A stretch of 64,000 nucleotides of DNA from Gigantopelta aegis (Eukaryota > Mollusca > Gastropoda > Neomphalida > Peltospiridae), in NCBI RefSeq assembly GCF_016097555.1, contig NC_054704.1:74717396-74781395 (forward strand), read 5' to 3'. The position numbers and the translations under genes are program-made. Shown piece by piece: positions 33,520 through 45,055 of this stretch (position 1 is its first letter; every line of letters begins with the position of its first letter). The notes beneath the pieces were generated by a model, which ran no database searches, was not told where the DNA came from, and saw only the letters and a list, made by a program, of their open reading frames with translations.

Positions 33520-34464
33520 TGAAATTAAAAATACACATCATTTTAATTATTTTTTGTCCAACACAATTTTATACAAAAATATATGTTTATTTTCATTCTA
33601 TCTGCTGCATGTATACATGTGTTGTATCTTTATTTATTAATATTATTAATAATTTATTTGACAAATATACACATCAAAAGAGTCTAGAATTGTCACAATA
33701 ATTATACAATCAGAACTCAAAGACTAGTTAACCAATCAGAACGCAGCTACGAAAAGGCACTTATTGCATACTCAGTGCAGACAAATAGTATGACGGTGGT
33801 GTGATTTAAGTCTTTCATAAATAACAAGTTATAAACTGCAGCTTAGTGAATGCAACAGAAGCAACTAAGACATCAAGCAAGCAGATTTAAGAATCTCAAA
33901 GCAAAAAAAATATGTGTACACTTTATCAATTTTTTATCAATAATTAACTGGCTGATGTAAATTAGATTCTAAATTCTAGCTAATATATAAAACTAACGGA
34001 AAATATCACTGATCAATGTTGATCGGCATGCAGATGCCTTACAATTAACTAAAACACAAAAATAATTGTGTGCAGCACATTATTGTGATAACATGGAAAA
34101 CAATCAACTATATGGCTAGCTCTGGGTGTGCAAAAATGGCAGAAACCCAGTTGTTTTCTAACCAAATATCAATTATTACAGGTAAATAGTTCGTCAAATT
34201 AAACAATAAAATTTGCCAATTGTTTTTAAAATTTGCAAATTGATGAATTTAGCGAGTGCCAGAGTTAGCTCTGAAATAGTACTGTTCCGACATGTCACAA
34301 ATGAGCAGTTTACACTCAAATAAAGAAAAGCAATCTATTTAACAACATCTATAAAATTACTATCTGGTCCCAATAAAGAATGGAAGGAATGTGCTGTTGT
34401 GTTTACCATCTTCAGAAACCTGAAATTGGTCAAAAAGAACATAAGATTATTAACAACAACAGTA
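33520..34464. other. Intergenic sequence without recognised genes
   Basis: AT-rich. The stretch at about 34125-34290 resembles 37965-38155 (both carry GAGTGCCAGAGTTAGCT-like and AATTTGCAAATT-like pieces), a minor dispersed repeat. Confidence 0.4.
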
Positions 34465-35010
34465 TAATCTGATTAAAATTAGCTCTACTGGTCTCAACAG
34501 TAGATCTAACAGCATTGCGTGGACTCCCATGTCCAGGTGACATTTCATCTATAAATAACAATTTAAATATTGACCAATTACACTTGGCTTTTATAGCGTT
34601 ATTCGGGAGCATACAAATTCTAAAAATAAAAACATTTATGCAATAGGTGAACTTGTTGGTCTATTTAAACATTGAAAAAACAAGGAAAAAGTGCAGTAAT
34701 AAACTCTGGATTGTATACTAGTATAAACAGATTTTATGGCTATACCATCACAGTGGGGGGGTTTTTTTGTCTTGAAACGAATTTTATATATTTTATATTG
34801 CAATTAGTTTCCGGCATATTTCGTAATTCACCCGAATCATTTCGTATACCCTCGGCATAATCCCGAATGTTTTCAAATTCTTTTCATATCACTGGCATGA
34901 TTTTGCAAGTAAGGTTTTAATTGGTCAAAAGAAAGGTCAACTGGGCATGAGCTCCAACAGGCTGCTGTTAGATTCACATGTAATAGTGGAGCTAATTTTA
35001 ATTAGATTGA
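34465..35010. mobile_element. MITE with long inverted repeats and a probable 9-bp target duplication
   Basis: The ends AATCTGATTAAAATTAGCTC and GAGCTAATTTTAATTAGATT are inverted repeats. Flanks ACAACAGTA (34456-34464) and ACATCAGTA (35011-35019) match at 8 of 9 bases. The body matches 51436-52028. The left terminal repeat is partly eroded. Confidence 0.75.
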
Positions 35011-35088
35011 ACATCAGTAGTACATTGTAACTGACAATCATGTCTTATCAGTATAACCATCACTGTTGTTGTAGTATAACCAGTTAAG

Positions 35089-35725
35089 CAGGGGTGCAGA
35101 AAGTACTCGCCCACTCGCCAAATGCAAATAAAAATTCTGACAGGCGATCCGTCTGTTTCTAACTGACTGTAAACAAAAAATTTCATCGAATCTGCGACTG
35201 CATGCCAAAATTCCAAACTCTTCAAATAAACAGTTAAAAAAGATGACAAAATACACAATACATGTTCTGCGACATTCTGAAAACAGAGCCGGTTAAAGGT
35301 CAATACTTCTTAGAAATTGCTTATTTACGATGAAAGTATCTTTTGACTAGATGGTTTTGTCAAATACATATATGAATTTTGTAAATCTATATGAAAGAAA
35401 TGTGAAAAACTTGGTCTTTACCAGAAAATTAATTTTTTTATTGTTTTGTCAATCAAGGTGTGGGGCTTGATTTCGTTTGCCACGTGATGTTGATCACTTA
35501 CCAAGTGTCCTTAATACCAAGTGTCCTTAATAATGATTTCTTAATTAAATACATATATACATCATTTGAAGTGAAGACAGTGTATTATAATATTGGGTAT
35601 TATAACATTGTCAAACAATAACATATTGTTATACAGGCTGGCAGACTAGTAGAAATTCTGGCGGGCTAGTAAATTTTAGTTGGTTCTGGCGGGCTAGTGA
35701 AATATTTTCCATTTCTACACCCCTG
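35089..35725. mobile_element. Non-autonomous hAT-like element with 8-bp target duplication
   Basis: The ends CAGGGGTGCAGAAA and (reversed) CAGGGGTGTAGAAA are typical of hAT. Flanks CAGTTAAG (35081-35088) and CAGTCAAG (35726-35733) match at 7 of 8. The 3' half carries GGCGGGCTAGTAAATTTTAG. Related copies lie at 61039-62179 and 63420-63753. Confidence 0.85.
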
Positions 35726-36086
35726 CAGTCAAGTAAACTGTTACAGAAATTATACATAAAATAAAAAAAAGAAGTAATTTTAGAATAGAGAAAATGTTTC
35801 AAATCCAGATCTCATAATGATAAAAAAACTGACAGAGAGTGATTAATTGCTCCCCTAACTTAGATTATGGGGAGCCATTAAGATATTATCATATTCATAC
35901 AAAATGAGAATAATCAATTTTAATAGCTACATGTATTAAAGAATACTGTCCAACCACAATAACTATCATTATATAAATGTGTTAGAATAATCAATACTAA
36001 CTAATAACTGAAAGAATATTGTCAAATTGTACTAATTTTCGTTTTTGTTTTTTACTAACATAAAAAGCCATCATACCTACTGTATA

Positions 36087-38347
36087 TTAGCCAAATGACA
36101 CTGATATGTCGTAACAAGCGACAAAGGTTGGCTTCTTGTCCATCAAGGTCAGATTAATGCGGGCATAGTACTGTCCTGGAGGAAACACAGCAGCTCCCAC
36201 ATCAAATGTAGTGCCTTTTCTAAAATCGTAGATGCCCTTTAAAAGAAAACAAAAAGGCATATTAAGTAGCCTGTATAAAGCATAGGTGTTGTAAGAATCC
36301 AGCAACTGGGTGGGCCAGTTATATATTAATCTGCCTTCTCACTATTGGTGGGGGTGCAAAGCATAATCTTCAGAGTTTGAAGGGCTAGTGACTTGAATCG
36401 TAGGATCATATCACCTCAGTGGGTACATTCTCCGATTGGGTTTTTCCTCCCATCTCAACCAGTGCACCACGACTGGTATATAAAAGGCTGAGGTATGTGC
36501 TGTCTTATCTGTGGCAAAATGTATATAAAAGATCCCTTGCTTCTATTAAAAAATGTAGCAGGTTTCCTCTCCATGAATATATATCAGATTTACCAAATGT
36601 TTGACAACGAATAGCCAATGATTAATAAATCAATGTGCTCTAATGCCATAGCCATGTCATTAAAGGAGGGGACAATTAAGGCATTTGGCCTGGTATGCAT
36701 ATTCAATGATATAAAATGCACATTATTGATTAATATCAACAAGTATAATCGTATAGTTAATTCATAAAACGGTTAAATGTGACGGCTATTATATATAACG
36801 GGTGCAGCCATTTTGTACCATCCCAGTGAACACGCCCTCTGACGAGCTGTTGGTTACGTAATACCTAACGTGTCACGTCAGGAATTAGTCTTCGAACTGA
36901 AGAAACAAAACGTATTTGATTTTTGCGAATACATCGCAATGTTCTGTAATAATAGCCATCCCAGTAAGCCAGCAACAATTTAATTATATACTATTTTTCA
37001 ATACAAAATAAACCACCATTGTCAGTGTTGAAATAACTGTATTATGTTTGGTACATAAATTAATCCATGTACTGAAATAATAATCGGAGTGTTTACTTGG
37101 TTAATTGGTCTTTTATTTCCGTGGCCTGTACCTGTGGTTCCTGATTGGCAGTTGTATATTTAGACGGTCCCCAGACACTGTGTCTAGACATACTAAAAAG
37201 GCGTGCCTCTTTTATTAAGATCACATGGTATTGTGTGGTAACCGTAAGAATACCCCTTCAATCATAATGGGCATTATCAGCTGCCCTGCTTTATTACTGT
37301 AAGTAATTCTGTAAAACCCTTGATTAAGTAGACTTTCCCATCTAAACTCACAAAACTGACCAATTACGTCGTCCCAAAGAAAAGAAAAGTATCACTTGGG
37401 TATCGTGAGTGGTCGTTTTTGCTCGAACGTACCCTACCAATAAGTCTAATAATATGCATTTTTTCTTTGGATTTTTTCAAAAAGAAAAATACTATAACTC
37501 CATTTCGTTCTATTGATGCAAATTGAAATATATTTAGTTAAATAGTTTATTATACTATCAAGTCATTTATGTTGTTTTACAAGTCACGAAGCGCCTTGTC
37601 GTAAATTAGAGCATTTGTTTACACTGTACATAGCTGTAGATGGATGGAGCTGACGTCACTTCGCCCCAAGCTATACCACTAGTCGTCACAAAAACGAAAT
37701 AAAATGGCTGCCCCCAGTTAGCAGGAATAATCATGTTTTTTTTATTAACTCTAAAATTAAGCGTTTTTCATTTGTTAAAGTGTCAGTATGTGTTGGTGGT
37801 CCGGGTATGCATCTTTCCAACACATAAGGCTCTTTTTTGAGTTGACCCTACCTTTAAACAAAACAAATGTTAATCGTTTAACCTTTCCTGGTGAAGACCG
37901 AACAGTCAAGGCTCAACTTTTAAGTCAACACGGGTCTGTGATTTTTCTTTCTTTTACATGTTTAAGAGGCAGAGCTAGCTCTGAGTAATCAGAATATTTC
38001 GCAAAAGTATTGCAAAAATGCAAAACCTATAGCTATTTTCTGACAAAATATAAATTATTAATATTATACACATTTTTTTCTCCAAATTAAAATAAAATTC
38101 ACTAATTGTTCCTAAAATTCATATTTGGCGAGTGGCAAAGCTAGCCTTGAGAGATGGTTATGACATTGTGTACATATGGCTGTTACTGTGTTCATTTGAA
38201 GAGTACATTTCAAAAATGTGATGTATTCATTTACAGTAAGTCATCTTGAGAAAAACATGATTTTACTGCAACATGACAGTGTTTATCATACAAAACACAG
38301 TTTTAGGATCCTGTGGGCATAGATAGTATTTTGAGATAAACTATTGT

Positions 38348-38395
<48 letters not shown>

Positions 38396-41300
38396 TATAT
38401 ATATCTATATACATATATATATACATATATATACATCGCTGAGATGTACTAACATCAGTATACACTGTGTATCTTCACTGTTATAACTCCAATATTATGT
38501 ATATATATATCATGTTTAAACAATTTTGGAATTAATTCTTCAAAAATTATTATTTTTCAAATGATTTCATTTATCTAAACATTTCCGTAAGCTAGTATAT
38601 AGCACAATACAAATAAATCATACTTGCCTTTGGAAAAGGACACCTGCATGGTATCTTAGCCGCTACAAATGGTGGCGGGCATACTGGTGGATTAATCATA
38701 GAACAAATGTCATCATAATTGCACGAACCAATGTTAGCAATACAAGGAAGAGTAAGGTTGCCAACAGATGTCGCCCTAATCAAAGTGACATTAGCCTGCA
38801 GATTAAAAAAACAAAAAAACATAGAACATAATGGATGTTACACATGTCATTTTACAGGTATAAAATATACAACACATTACATACTGTAGATCCTGAAATT
38901 AATGCCATCAGAGTGTATACTACCAAATCAAATCACACAGAAAGAAAGAAAGAAATGTTTTATTTAACGAAGCAATCAACACATTTTTATTTACGGTTAT
39001 ATGGCATCAGACATATGGTTAAGGACCACACAGATTCTAAGAGGAAACCCGCTGTCGCCACTACATGGGCTACACTTCCGATTGGCAGCAAGGGATCTTT
39101 TATTTGTGCTTCCCACAGGCAGGATAGCACAAACCATGGCCTTTGTTGAACCAGTTATGGATCACTGGTCGGTGCAAGTGGTTTACACCTACCCATTGAG
39201 CCTTGCAGAGCACTCACTCAGGGTTTGGAGTCAGTATCTGGATTAAAAATCCCATGCCTCGACTGGGATCCGAACCCAGTACCTACCAGCCTATAGACCG
39301 ATGGCCTGCCATGCAAAATCACACAATGACAATAGTATGTGGCTAAAACTCCTACCTGCAGTGTATCAGTCGACATAAACACCATGGATATAAATACCAC
39401 CACCCCTCACCCGTATAGTGAATCAGAAAAAATTGGGGGTCAAGCTGCTCATTTTTGAGATAACGGTAGCATCTATGACGAACCTAGTTCCGCACAAAAT
39501 TCGAGTACTTTGTTTTACACGTACCCCATACATGTTTCAAGCACAAGGCTACTTGACACAGTGGTACTAGATGAAATAAAAGTACATACATTTTTTTACT
39601 ATTGTTTTTTATAACCAACACACTGACATTTATCACCAATCACAGCACCTGTGGTGTTCACTTCTCTATCAAAAGTTGGATGCACCTCGAACTCTGACCC
39701 AGCTGGAAGTTATTTTGTTTAGTACTACCATCATAATATTAATGCGAAAAATGCAAGTTTGTGTTGTTCACATTAATAATATGACACATTTATTTCTCTG
39801 TTTTGTCTGTGTGTCCCACTTTATCAAAACAAAACAAACAAAGATTAAACTTCTAATATATTTATAAAAAACAACTGGCAAAAGCCGACACAATCCATTA
39901 TGCCTAAATGGGTTTTAGCATGCTAATCCTGAAGTCGACCCTTTCTTTATTTTTACTATTCAAGTTCGCTGCAACTTTGATGGGACACCAATGGGTGAAT
40001 TGTTCTTCTTTCATTATGATTTTGAAATAGCAGTCCATTAAATCCATTGGTCGCCCACTTAAGAAGATACATTTGTAATGGTACATGTATGTTAACATTT
40101 AGCCAGATTTAGGTATCTATACACGTTACAAAAATGATTTCTGCAAAAATATGCTTTGAGCTGATCTCACCAAAAACACTAGGGACTAAAACAGGTTATT
40201 TGATGGGTACAGCAGACTGACATGTTAGTCAGTTGATCTCATTGAAAACGTTTGTTAACTCGGATTTAACCGAAAAGTACACAGACGTGATTTGCTAGGA
40301 AAGTAATATTTCAAACTGAGGTCACTCACATTAATTTAATGTTGCATTTTAGTTTGCCCACCATCACTCACATTAATTTAGGGACGCATTAATTTCAGGA
40401 TCTACAGTATATATGTATACCGTATCATGTACTGTAGGCTATGTATTAAAATCTACAACACATCAAACATTTAAATTTAAAAGACGTTTAAATTTAATTT
40501 AAAATACAACACATACATTAATGTATGGAACATTTTCTTTTGTGTTAAGGTTGATGACACTTTTGACAGTCACTTTTTGCACCCTTGTTTTGGCTTGTTT
40601 CCGTAAAAAGAAAAATAATCTAGAATTCAAACAAGTTGTAAGATAAATAGTATTATAACAAAAGTGAATGTAATATTCTATTTCTTAAATACATAAATTT
40701 GTATTCTCAAAAAATCAGGTTTAAATTAAATTTAAACGTCTTTTCCAACTAAAACTATTTAAGGCCCTAGCTCTTATAGTTAGTTTATATGCATCACAGA
40801 CACATCAATTTCAGGTCAACTTATATATCACAGTGCAATCAATTTCAATTGTGCTTTTTTGTTGCATGGTAAGGCAGTGGTGACCTAATCTTCACCTACC
40901 AGTCACATGTTCTTTACTTGTTATTGATTGTATACATGTGTGTTATTAGTATACATGTATGTGTTGTCATAAATAACGAACGACGTACTCACCAATGCAT
41001 GTATAATACTAAAAATAACTCACAGCTAACTTGGAAGTGAGAGTCATGTCATTCTCCACGTAGAATGAGACAGTCAGCGGCCCTGGGAACACCAGAGGGT
41101 TCGGCTCAAAATCCAGGCTTTTCACCACTGCTGTGCCTTGTGGGTGTCCTGGACATGGGTTATAAGTAAACCCCAACATCCTTGTCGCTTTCGGGGTCTG
41201 CTTCTGCATTAGTGAAAGAAACAATGTTTGTGGGGGGGGGGGGTTTAATAGTAATACTACGTGGACAAGAATATCAAGAAATATATTAAAGGGACATACC

Positions 41301-44300
41301 CTAGTTTTTAAACACTAATGCATATTTTTTACTATTATAACCGTTTTTGATAACTTAAATCATACTTTACTTCGATTTTATTGTTTGGATGATCAATTCC
41401 GTACATTCAAAATGTTATTGGTCATCCTGGTGTTTTTAATATCACAAATCCATTTCTCATATTTTTAAAAACACATGTGCGTCTGAGAAGTAACACTTCT
41501 GGAGTCGAGTTTTAGTCTATTTTTAGAGGGTATTTCACCATTTCAAAGTCACAGACTCATGTTTCACTCTATTGTAACTTTATCCAAATGTGTTATAGGT
41601 TCGTAGATTAACTAAACTTAGTGTTAATTTTCATGGATTTTTATTTAACTGTATCAGGTTTCTTCTTTGTCAACAGCATATCCTGTTCAATGCAGTTTAA
41701 TTTTGAGCAATCAAAAATACAGTCCATGTACTTGAATAAAACAAAACATTTATTTGGACAAGTGAAAATATTGCTGGACAAGTAGATTTCTTGATGTAAT
41801 TGTCTAGTGGAAAAATTAAATTTTTTACTTATTTCTATCACTGCATGAGTAAGCCTACACTTAAAATTATTATTATACTAATTGTACATGTACGATGTAA
41901 GTGGCATCAGATTCAGATTTGTTTTTAAAGTACTTGTGTAGTGTAGTGTTGGGCTATTGAACTATTTCCATTTTTGCACTCCTGCGTACATGTACATGTA
42001 CCTGTTGAAAGTATACCAGGTGCATGTACATATTGTTAGGGTTACTAAGATTGTGGTTTCTTCTAAACACCAATAGAATGGGGATAAACAGCAGATATCT
42101 TTCCCAGTAATTTTATTTTTTTAATTATTAATTTTTTATCTGTTGGGGATACAGGGGAGAACTTTTCATCTTCACAATACATGGCTTTAAAACACAAAAT
42201 CTTGAGTAGGGCTTTTTCAAGTTGGTGGGCAGGAACTCTCACAGGGCTTCTAGAATTTTTTAACATCCACTAGCCATGGGATCAGTCATTTAAAAAATTT
42301 ACTAGCAAGGATTAAAAATTCACTAGCCCTACTTTACTTTAAATTAATACAATTTTACTAAATAATAGTAATAATCAGATATGTCACCTAAAGAGGGAGA
42401 TGGAGCTTAAATATATTAACATTGCCAATGTTTCAGGGTGGTGGTGGGGTTAGGATATTCATATTTACAAAATAAGACTTAACTGCAACATTTCACAAAT
42501 TGTTTTTCACTAGCTGTCGGGCATGGCAGTAGTAGTTATTTACTAATACTAGCCAAACATTGAATATCCCTAGCCATGGGAGTGGGGCTACCACAATCTA
42601 GAAGCCCTGCACTCACATGACCAATTTTAAAAAAATTATTATTACTACATCATAGATCATGTATTTTATTTATTTTTAATATAATTGTTTCATTATTTAT
42701 TATGTGGACATATAAAAGGTCAGGTATTTTCAGGGTTCGACAAATCTACTAGCCCCCAGTTCTGGCTAGTGAAGTTTTGGTCTGGGCTAGTGGAAATTAT
42801 CAACTGTATTAAGTACTTACTACAACACACAGAGGAATGTAGGACAATTGCTCACCGGACAATACCTCACCGGACAATTGCTCACCGGACAATTGCTCAC
42901 CAATAAAGTGAGAAATAGGACAATTGCTCACCTTTATTATTATTACTGTTTACTTTCCTTTTTCATGATCACCCTAATGTCGTGGTCACCTTTGATATGT
43001 TTTCTTTTGTTAATAAAACATATAATTTCTAAAGGCACAACTTCGAAGCTGTGTTAATAACACAATTCACTTAATTAATGTTATTGTTGGTTTAGGTAGA
43101 TCAAACCTTTCAAAGTGTGTGTTGTTTTTAGTAATTAGTTACTTTGTAGCTGTGAATCATGGAACATTGGATTCCAGAGGCTGGTTGGCCATCAGCACCC
43201 TTCTGTGTGGACAGCTATCGGCGGTCTACGCAAAGACTGGTCTCCACCCTCATCCTCCAACATCAGCGAGGTGAACCACCTAGGAAGAGGGTGAAGAGGT
43301 CCACTCAGCAGATGCAAAGCAGACTGCAGAATTTGTGTCTGGAGTTTGCTGATGGAAATAGGAGACTGGGAGATTTCCTTCAGAACATCTCGCACAATAT
43401 TCGATTGTGCTGAACATTTCTATACTGAACTGATGTGCTGAATTTGTTTAAAATATAGTTGTTTTATAATTGGTTTTGTTATTTTATTAAAATGTGTTTA
43501 ACTGACATTTCTATACTGAACTGATGTGCTGAACTTGTTTAAAATATAGTTGTTTTATAATTAGTTTTGTTATTTTATTAAAATGTGTTTAACTGACATT
43601 TCTATGCTGAACTGATGTGCTGAACTGGAATAAAATATAGTTAGTTTAGAATTAATTTTGTTATTTTATTGTGTTTAACTGATATTTCTATACACCCACT
43701 GATACTGGAAATGAAATTTTTATTTAAATTTTTTTTAAAATTAAAATGAAAAATAAAGGTGAGCAATTGTCCTATTTCTCACTTTATTGGTGAGCAAATG
43801 TCCGGTGAGGTATTGTCCGGTGAGCAATTGTCCGTACTCCCACACAGGGCACTAGACAAAATGTCTGTGAGGGCTAGTGACTTTCTCAAACACTGTATTT
43901 TGTAATTAATCACTGTAGTTCCTTATAATAAGCACTGCACTGTGTATGCCAAGGTAACGAAGGTTTATTTTAATGAACAAAAACCACCCAAGTCCACTAG
44001 TTCACCAGGGTTTGTTTTGGGTGGGGTTTTGTCAATTCATCAAGATTAACTTGCACTTGCATTCGAGGTTAATCTTGATGAACTAGGTTTTTGTTTGTTT
44101 GTTGTTTAGGCGTTTCGAATATTGATGAATGTATACTATAGCCCTCCCATCCTACACAAATTATTTCTTGTAAATAATTTCAGTTTTGACGTAAGAAGAA
44201 AAGTAAGTGTTTTGGAAATAACAAACAAACACAATTTTTGTGTCCAATTTAGAAAACAATCGGCTAAGAAATAAATAACCTGTAGTAAATTCTATAGCAT

Positions 44301-44658
44301 GAAAAAAGGCGTTCCCTATGGGTTCCACTATGGTTGGACTATAGATCATAGATGCGTCTACACTTGAATCACCTAACCACCTAGCCATTTATAGCAGACA
44401 ATGCATTGGGGGCAACCGAGCATGTACGTCCATAGTTACAGCTTTAAGTGTCGAATGTTTGCAACTAACACTGACTACCAAGTACCGGACGGCTAGCTCA
44501 TAGTCATTTGAACTCACCGCATTCATTCTTTCGATGAAGTCAAGAATTTCATTTCTACTTTCTTTCATCTCAAAATTAAAAACATTTTGAATACTTTTAG
44601 CCGATAGCTGACTTGAAAAGATGCAGAGCGTTAACAAAACAAGAACGAGGAATTCCAT
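36087..44658 (-). CDS. GM2A: Ganglioside GM2 activator-like lipid-transfer protein, four exons, 212 aa
   Basis: GM2 activator is a secreted/lysosomal protein that lifts gangliosides from membranes for beta-hexosaminidase A. Exons on the minus strand are 44658-44518 (47 codons, signal peptide MEFLVLVLLTLCIFSSQLSA), 41203-41024 (60 codons), 38795-38628 (56 codons) and 36236-36087 (49 codons plus stop). All junctions are phase 0. The protein contains SLDFEPNPLVFPGPLTVSF, CIANIGSCNYDDIC, KIPCRCPFPK and GQYYARINLTL, in the order seen in human GM2A (193 aa). The eight family cysteines are present as NPC, LPC, GSC, DIC, PVC, IPC, RC and VAC. Introns 1 and 2 have GT-AG borders. Intron 3 starts with GC (AAG|GCAAGT) and ends AG. 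Transposons fill all three introns without touching splice sites. Gene symbol is by homology; mollusc genomes often have several paralogs. Confidence 0.93.
36410..36662 (+). mobile_element. tRNA-derived SINE in GM2A intron 3, tail displaced by another element
   Basis: The body runs from about 36421 (GTACATTCTCCGATTGGGTT region) through TAAAAGATCCCTTGCTTCTA. Its tail stops at CATGTCATTAA (36660) and continues as TTAAACAAAACAAATG after 37854. The SINE was therefore split by the TTAA-targeting element. It lies antisense to GM2A. Confidence 0.82.
36660..37857. mobile_element. Non-autonomous TTAA-target DNA transposon (piggyBac/Kolobok type)
   Basis: TTAA flanks both ends (36660-36663 and 37854-37857). 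The terminal repeats are short and imperfect (AGGAGGGGACAATTAAGG against AGGTAGGGTCAACTCAAA). Insertion in a SINE tail confirms the borders, because the SINE reads continuously when the element and one TTAA are removed. No transposase frame exists in the 1.2 kb. Confidence 0.85.
38345..38440. repeat. AT/ATAC microsatellite in GM2A intron 3
   Basis: An interrupted AT repeat with CATATA variants, about 190-280 bp inside the intron from the GC donor. Confidence 0.75.
38882..40409. mobile_element. DNA transposon relic with perfect 24-bp inverted repeats in GM2A intron 2
   Basis: The terminal 24 bp begin TACTGTAGATCCTGAAATTA on the left. The right end at 40386-40409 is its exact reverse complement. 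The interior has no transposase. A SINE (38940-39315) is nested near the left end. A solo end of the family (TTAATTTCAGGATCTACAGT) occurs at about 63382. The flanks do not show a clear target duplication. Confidence 0.75.
38940..39315 (-). mobile_element. tRNA-derived SINE with 10-bp target duplication
   Basis: AAATCACACA flanks it at 38930-38939 and 39316-39325. The tRNA-like head is 5'-truncated but box B (GGTTCGGATCCC on the minus strand) is kept. It belongs to the family of 10589-10986 and lies inside the 38882-40409 element, in the same direction as GM2A. Confidence 0.9.
40455..40750. repeat. Inverted repeat in GM2A intron 2
   Basis: AAAAGACGTTTAAATTTAAT at about 40480 pairs with ATTAAATTTAAACGTCTTTT at about 40725. 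The arms are about 30 bp and enclose roughly 200 bp. It may be the ends of a small MITE. Confidence 0.5.
41286..41640. mobile_element. Probable left end of a TTAA-target MITE in GM2A intron 1
   Basis: TTAAAGGGACATACCCTAGT at 41286 matches the form of TTAA-inserting MITE ends that I recall as common in molluscs. No matching right end was found, so this is a fragment or a coincidence. Confidence 0.35.
42242..42609. mobile_element. hAT-like MITE in GM2A intron 1
   Basis: The inverted ends CAGGGCTTCTAGA (left) and TCTAGAAGCCCTG (right) are extended by CTAGCCATGGGA on both sides. Flanks AACTCTCA and CACTCACA match at 6 of 8. No coding sequence. Confidence 0.75.
43159..43413 (+). CDS. Small unrecognised protein inside the 15-bp-unit transposon, 84 aa
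   Basis: The frame starts MEHWIPEAGWPSAPFCVDSY, has a basic patch PPRKRVKR in the middle that could be a nuclear localisation signal, and ends GDFLQNISHNIRLC. It begins about 220 bp inside the left terminal repeat and stops where the 91-bp tandem repeats begin. I recognise no transposase or DNA-binding family. It may be an accessory protein, a captured exon or a chance frame. Composition is hydrophilic and unlike the surrounding AT-rich noncoding sequence. Confidence 0.4.
   Translation: MEHWIPEAGWPSAPFCVDSYRRSTQRLVSTLILQHQRGEPPRKRVKRSTQQMQSRLQNLCLEFADGNRRLGDFLQNISHNIRLC
43414..43690 (+). repeat. Tandem repeat, unit about 91 bp, three copies
   Basis: Each unit starts ACATTTCTATACTGAACTGA and ends TTTATTAAAATGTGTTTAAC. 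Units begin at about 43414, 43505 and 43596. The third is shortened and more diverged. Confidence 0.85.
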
Positions 44659-44829
44659 GTTCTTTCTATGTATTTAGCCCGTTATCAAAGAACAAGAAGA
44701 ATCACGAGAAATTTGTCACGAGAACATTAGTCTCGGTCAGCATTTTCTATTGTGATTGCTAATTGCATTGGCTCTGTACGGTCTGTAAAACGAGAATATA
44801 TATTATTGTGATAATTCCTCCTTTTATTA

Positions 44830-45055
44830 TGGCTGCCCCTGGTACATGTACAAGATCGAAGATATGTTTATCCTGTATCTATCTGATTCTGGCATCCCTG
44901 GCCTCATAGACGTCGGACGCGGGGATGGGGGTGTTACACGCGTTACATATTAATATTATTGACAGATTTTCAATCAAATGTGGGAGTTAAACAAGTCCAC
45001 TGCTCTTCAGACACGTGTAATAGGCTATATGTGCATGTATATATATATATATATA
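44830..45055. other. Short intergenic gap upstream of GM2A
   Basis: No gene. The likely GM2A promoter lies between 44659 and about 44830. A CCAAT box on the minus strand (ATTGG at 44767-44771) is the only element I can point to, and it is weak evidence. Confidence 0.3.

Larger units (their letters stand above)
42842..43833. mobile_element. DNA transposon with tandem 15-bp units inside its inverted repeats
   Basis: The left end is four copies of GGACAATTGCTCACC (one variant), a spacer with GTGAGAAATA, then a fifth copy. The right end is the mirror image with three copies, the same spacer and one copy. GTA flanks both ends (42839-42841 and 43834-43836), a 3-bp target duplication that would suit PIF/Harbinger, although that family usually targets TWA. 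Inside are an 84-codon frame and a three-copy 91-bp tandem repeat (43414-43690). It lies in GM2A intron 1. Confidence 0.82.

Noticed and set aside
43900-44400. Further GM2A coding sequence downstream of exon 1 in the 44389-44658 frame
   Set aside because: The frame after codon 47 follows a GTGAGT donor, and the remainder (VSSNDYELAVRYL...) has no family resemblance. The exon 2 acceptor restores phase 0.
44767-44806. CCAAT and TATA-like motifs upstream of GM2A
   Set aside because: The TATA-like stretch lies upstream of the CCAAT box in the direction of transcription, the reverse of the usual order, so I do not call a core promoter.
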